The notes beneath the pieces are model-generated. The model made no database searches, had not been told where the DNA came from, and saw only the letters and a list, made by a program, of their open reading frames with translations. Made by a program: the position numbers and the translations under genes. A stretch of DNA of 64,000 bases from Lachnospiraceae bacterium (lineage in GTDB: Bacteria; Bacillota; Clostridia; Lachnospirales; Lachnospiraceae), in NCBI GenBank assembly GCA_017550535.1, contig JAFZOS010000081.1, positions 1 through 64,000 of the forward strand, in the 5' to 3' direction. Below are positions 60,958 through 64,000 of the stretch, piece by piece (the first letter of the stretch is position 1; each line of letters begins with the position of its first letter).

Positions 60958-61998
60958 ATGAGCGTAAGTACAAAGAGTTTCGGCAGGACAAAAGACGGAA
61001 AAGAAGTAACGATGTATTCTATCGGAAACAACAAGGGAGCAAGGGCGGATATCATAGATTATGGTGCGATCCTTGTTAACCTGCTTATCCCCGATGATAA
61101 GGGAAATGTAAAGGATGTTGTGCTGGGTTTTGACAATGTTGCACAGTATGAGGACAACAGCTGCTTCTTCGGTGCGACCGTAGGTCCAAATGCAAACAGG
61201 ATAGCGGATCATAAGTTTTCGATAGACGGTGTTGAGTATAATCTTGCGGATAATGACGGCGGAAACAACCTGCACAGTGATTTTGACCTTGGATTCCATA
61301 AGAAACTGTGGAAAGCAGAAGTTATGGATAATGCCGTTAAGTTCTCATGTAATAAACCGGATATGGAGATGGGCTTCCCCGGAAACATGAAGGTAAGCGT
61401 GACATACAGCTTAAGTGATGATAATGAACTAAAGCTTGAGTATGAAGGAGTAAGTGACAAGGCAACCATCTTTAACTTAACCAACCATACCTATTTTGCT
61501 CTCGGCGGCCAGGAGGATCTTGAGAAGAACTTAAATGAGACTGAGCTTACCATTAATGCTTCAAAATTCACATACATAGTTCCGGGCGCGATACCGACAG
61601 GTGAGCTTAAAGATGTTGCGGGAACGCCGATGGACTTTACGAAACCCAAGAAGATCGGTAAGGAGATCGACACTGACTGGGAACAGATGACGATGGTACT
61701 GGGTTATGACCATAATTACGTTATAGATGATTATGACGGTAATCTTAAGCTTGTTGCCGTTGCAAAGAATGACGGACGGACAATGGAAGTATATACTGAC
61801 CTTCCGGGCATGCAGTTCTATTCGGGCAACTGTATCGCAACACTTGACGGAAAGGGCGGAGTAAAGTACGGGAAGAGGGATGCATTCTGCCTTGAGACAC
61901 AGTATTTCCCTAACAGTGTGAACGAGCCTTCGTTTGATTCTCCCGTTAAGGCAGCAGGCGAGAAGTACCACACGGTAACGATATACAAGTTTGCATAA
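60958..61998 (+). CDS. galM: Aldose 1-epimerase (galactose mutarotase)
   Basis: The 346-residue protein has GAILVNLLIPDDKG, GATVGPNANRI, NNLHSD, FNLTNHTYFAL with the catalytic His, and FCLETQYFPNSVN with the catalytic Glu. It interconverts sugar anomers, feeding galactokinase (galK at 22677). GAAAGGATGACAAG supports the ATG at 60958; the ATG at 60931 adds a non-conserved tail. Another short membrane gene follows by 12 bp. Confidence 0.92.
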   Translation: MSVSTKSFGRTKDGKEVTMYSIGNNKGARADIIDYGAILVNLLIPDDKGNVKDVVLGFDNVAQYEDNSCFFGATVGPNANRIADHKFSIDGVEYNLADNDGGNNLHSDFDLGFHKKLWKAEVMDNAVKFSCNKPDMEMGFPGNMKVSVTYSLSDDNELKLEYEGVSDKATIFNLTNHTYFALGGQEDLEKNLNETELTINASKFTYIVPGAIPTGELKDVAGTPMDFTKPKKIGKEIDTDWEQMTMVLGYDHNYVIDDYDGNLKLVAVAKNDGRTMEVYTDLPGMQFYSGNCIATLDGKGGVKYGKRDAFCLETQYFPNSVNEPSFDSPVKAAGEKYHTVTIYKFA

Positions 61999-62010
61999 GG
62001 AAACGACTAT

Positions 62011-62367
62011 ATGAAGATACAGAAGAAGAAGCCCACGCAGATAAATCTTATGATAAGATGCATTATCGCGATGTATCTTATCTATCTTGCACACGGGCTG
62101 ATATCCGAGCTTGGTTCCTCGGATAATCCAAAGCTGATGGCAGGGTTTGCGATCCTGTTCACGTTCACCGGAGTACTTATCATTGCTTTTGCCATAAAGG
62201 CTTTTGTGAACAAGGAATACACCGATATGAACGAGATAGAGTCAGATGAGCAGGATAAAACCGAAGCAACGGAAGGAACCGTTATCGATGAGCTTATAAC
62301 CGATGATGCGGTAATAGATGAAAGGAAAGACATAAAAGACGATACTCACGATGAAACCGGAGAATAA
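62011..62367 (+). CDS. Small membrane protein of unknown function
   Basis: The 118-residue protein has a basic N-terminus, two hydrophobic segments (about 15-33 and 43-65), and a strongly acidic C-terminal half (many Asp/Glu). I do not recognise a family. It overlaps the next gene by 17 bp, so they are probably co-translated. It could be a chaperone or partner of the large surface protein encoded downstream. Confidence 0.7.
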   Translation: MKIQKKKPTQINLMIRCIIAMYLIYLAHGLISELGSSDNPKLMAGFAILFTFTGVLIIAFAIKAFVNKEYTDMNEIESDEQDKTEATEGTVIDELITDDAVIDERKDIKDDTHDETGE

Positions 62368-64000
62368 TAACGAAAAGACAACAGAAGCAAGGAAAAAGCG
62401 GAATAAAGACCAGTTTCTGATCGTTCTTATGGGGCTTGTCGGATACGGGTTTATCCTGATCGCGATCGTTATCGGAACGTTTTTTGCGGTTAAGAATGCG
62501 TTTGCCAAAAAAGATGCGGAAGTGGCTGCGGCAGTTGAGCAGGCAGTTTCCGGGACGGATACGGATAAAGTACCCGAAGATACTGAGGAGACGCAGGATG
62601 CAGTCAGGGTTGAGGATGATGAGCCCGAAACAAACGAGGAAACCGAGGCGGACGAACATCCCACGGAAGTTGACAGGTATATGACGGCTGAAGGAAAGCT
62701 GGATTATTCACAGGTTCTTTTTGAGCCCGGAAAGAGGGATAAGAAGCTTAAATGGAGTGATACCGTATTCTCAAGGATAGAGGATGTTAAGGAACCGGAA
62801 AACTCGGCGGTCAATTCTTTCAGGCTGCAGCGAAAAAGGGCTTATACTACCGATGATCATTTGCTGGAACTGATGATATATACAAACCCGGATACGGCAC
62901 AGGTTGAAAAGATAACAACGGTGGAGCATTGTTCGGATAACCTTAATATCATTGATTATTATTATGATAAGGGCAATATCAATTATGCGGCTGAGAGGGA
63001 GGCACTTATCGATGTCCCGGTGGATATCTCGTCAGGTGCCATAACTTCAAGGTATTACTTTAAAAAGGATACTCTGGTCAAGTATTCGTATTGTGAGAAC
63101 AGTAAAGCAACGGTGTTCAGTGCGGCATCTCTTGACGATTACAGTGAGGGAACGGTAGAACAGTACGAATATCTGGAATCAAACCTTATAAACAAGGCAT
63201 ATATTTCCTATAATGCAGCCAAGACACTAGCCGAAGACCAGCTGATAGAAGGATACATACTCGATGAGTATGACCAGGCACTTTCAGATGTAGAGATCAA
63301 GCTGTACAATGCAGATGATATGGGCGAGGTTGCCCGTACTACAACGGACGGTGACGGTCATTATAATATGAGTATACCGGTGAACGATGACAGAGAATAC
63401 TTCCTGTCGGCATATAAGGACAGCCTTGACGAGGTAAGGATTTACCGGATCACGGCGCGTTCCGGTTCGGGCACGTATTTTGTTCCCACGCCGAGGATGA
63501 CATATTCTGATGACGGAGCCGAATATAATGAACAGATCGTTGTAAGGGATTCCCTTGATAACAATACTCCCATCGCCGATGCATCAATAAGGCTGAGGGC
63601 GGGGCTTAACTGTATGGAAGGGGATGTTATCGCAAGTTCGGTGCTTGATGCCACGGGTGCCGCGATGTTTACTCTCCAGTCGGGAAATTATACCGCAGAA
63701 GTCAGCAAGGGAGGATATGAGAATTCGTTTTTCAATGTGATCATAACCACGGGCAGGCCGGCAACCGTCGGATATGCGGTAAGGGATCTGTCCGAGGATC
63801 AGTTGCAGGTTGTTCTTGCCTGGGATACTTCGCCTCTTGATATTGATTCAAGGCTTATCGGAACCGGTGCGGCAAATATCATAAAGCCGTCACAGGACAG
63901 TGTGGGCGCACTGATGACGGAGACTGTATCTTTATCCGGCGATAATGGGGACGTGTACAGGTATTTTGTATACGATTACAGTGATATTACCGGAGGAGAT
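62351..64000 (+). CDS. Large membrane-anchored surface protein with carboxypeptidase-regulatory-like domains (partial)
   Basis: The frame is open from the ATG at 62351 to the window edge (550 codons so far). A single membrane helix lies near residues 22-46, followed by a Glu/Asp-rich linker to about 110. The outer part contains at least two beta-sandwich repeats of the carboxypeptidase-regulatory type (SDVEIKLYNADDMGEVARTT, and ADASIRLRAG later). Near 490 there is LAWDTSPLDIDSRL, similar to a motif in clostridial surface proteins. It is likely a cell-surface protein; the C-terminal end is missing here. Confidence 0.75.
   Translation, partial: MKPENNNEKTTEARKKRNKDQFLIVLMGLVGYGFILIAIVIGTFFAVKNAFAKKDAEVAAAVEQAVSGTDTDKVPEDTEETQDAVRVEDDEPETNEETEADEHPTEVDRYMTAEGKLDYSQVLFEPGKRDKKLKWSDTVFSRIEDVKEPENSAVNSFRLQRKRAYTTDDHLLELMIYTNPDTAQVEKITTVEHCSDNLNIIDYYYDKGNINYAAEREALIDVPVDISSGAITSRYYFKKDTLVKYSYCENSKATVFSAASLDDYSEGTVEQYEYLESNLINKAYISYNAAKTLAEDQLIEGYILDEYDQALSDVEIKLYNADDMGEVARTTTDGDGHYNMSIPVNDDREYFLSAYKDSLDEVRIYRITARSGSGTYFVPTPRMTYSDDGAEYNEQIVVRDSLDNNTPIADASIRLRAGLNCMEGDVIASSVLDATGAAMFTLQSGNYTAEVSKGGYENSFFNVIITTGRPATVGYAVRDLSEDQLQVVLAWDTSPLDIDSRLIGTGAANIIKPSQDSVGALMTETVSLSGDNGDVYRYFVYDYSDITGGD

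Overview
The window looks like chromosomal DNA from an anaerobic low-to-mid GC Bacillota, most likely Clostridia/Lachnospiraceae. Supporting signs are strong AGGAGG-type ribosome binding sites, TTGACA/TATAAT promoters, a CD1871A-type CXXC protein, a PFK with the PKTIDND signature, the anaerobic (cobalt-early, Cbi) cobalamin route, and Gram-positive-style lipoproteins. No phage, conjugative element or CRISPR array was seen. The only mobile DNA is a decayed IS605-type tnpB remnant near 10.7-11.9 kb.

Layout. 0-1 kb: a gene end, then a two-gene VapD-like toxin/putative antitoxin cassette. 1.2-2.0 kb: CPBP membrane protease (minus). 2.2-10.6 kb: a promoter, a 23-codon mini-ORF and a terminator, then an envelope operon (S41 protease, serine hydrolase, thioredoxin-like lipoprotein, CXXC membrane protein, and a membrane polyferredoxin fused to two TlpA domains) that looks like a trans-envelope electron and thiol relay. 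10.6-12.4 kb: tnpB remnant and a small secreted protein. 12.6-17.8 kb: RND efflux pair. 17.8-22.5 kb (minus): MBOAT and SGNH acyltransferase pair, nitroreductase, HD-GYP phosphodiesterase. 22.7-26.0 kb: galactokinase, tRNA-Ser(CGA), nifS-iscU. 26.0-30.2 kb: a cysteine/methionine-type ABC importer preceded by a Cys-codon-rich leader peptide and an attenuator. 30.3-33.5 kb: aldo-keto reductase, ATL/MGMT-like protein, GH29 fucosidase, GG-leader-like peptide.

33.6-53.4 kb: a cobalamin riboswitch followed by one tightly overlapping ~19.5 kb operon: chelatase lipoprotein, corrinoid/iron-type ABC importer, and nearly the whole anaerobic B12 pathway (cbiP, cobT, cobU, cobS, cobC, cbiB, cobD, cbiC, D, F, G, H, J-E-T, cbiA, and a Cys-rich small protein). 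Three proteins in it are unusual multidomain products. cbiL and an adenosyltransferase are not present here. 53.4-64 kb: a symporter with an N-terminal ATPase-like domain, FkbH-like and acyl carrier proteins, pfk, dnaX-ybaB-recR, galM, and the start of a large membrane-anchored surface protein that runs off the window.

The most interesting locus is 26061-26387. There a probable sulfur-regulated promoter (its operator is shared with nifS) drives a 39-codon leader peptide with five Cys codons in six. Next to it lie mutually exclusive antiterminator and terminator arms, all upstream of an importer whose binding protein fuses a family-3 amino-acid domain to a MetQ/NlpA domain. This reads as ribosome-mediated cysteine attenuation.
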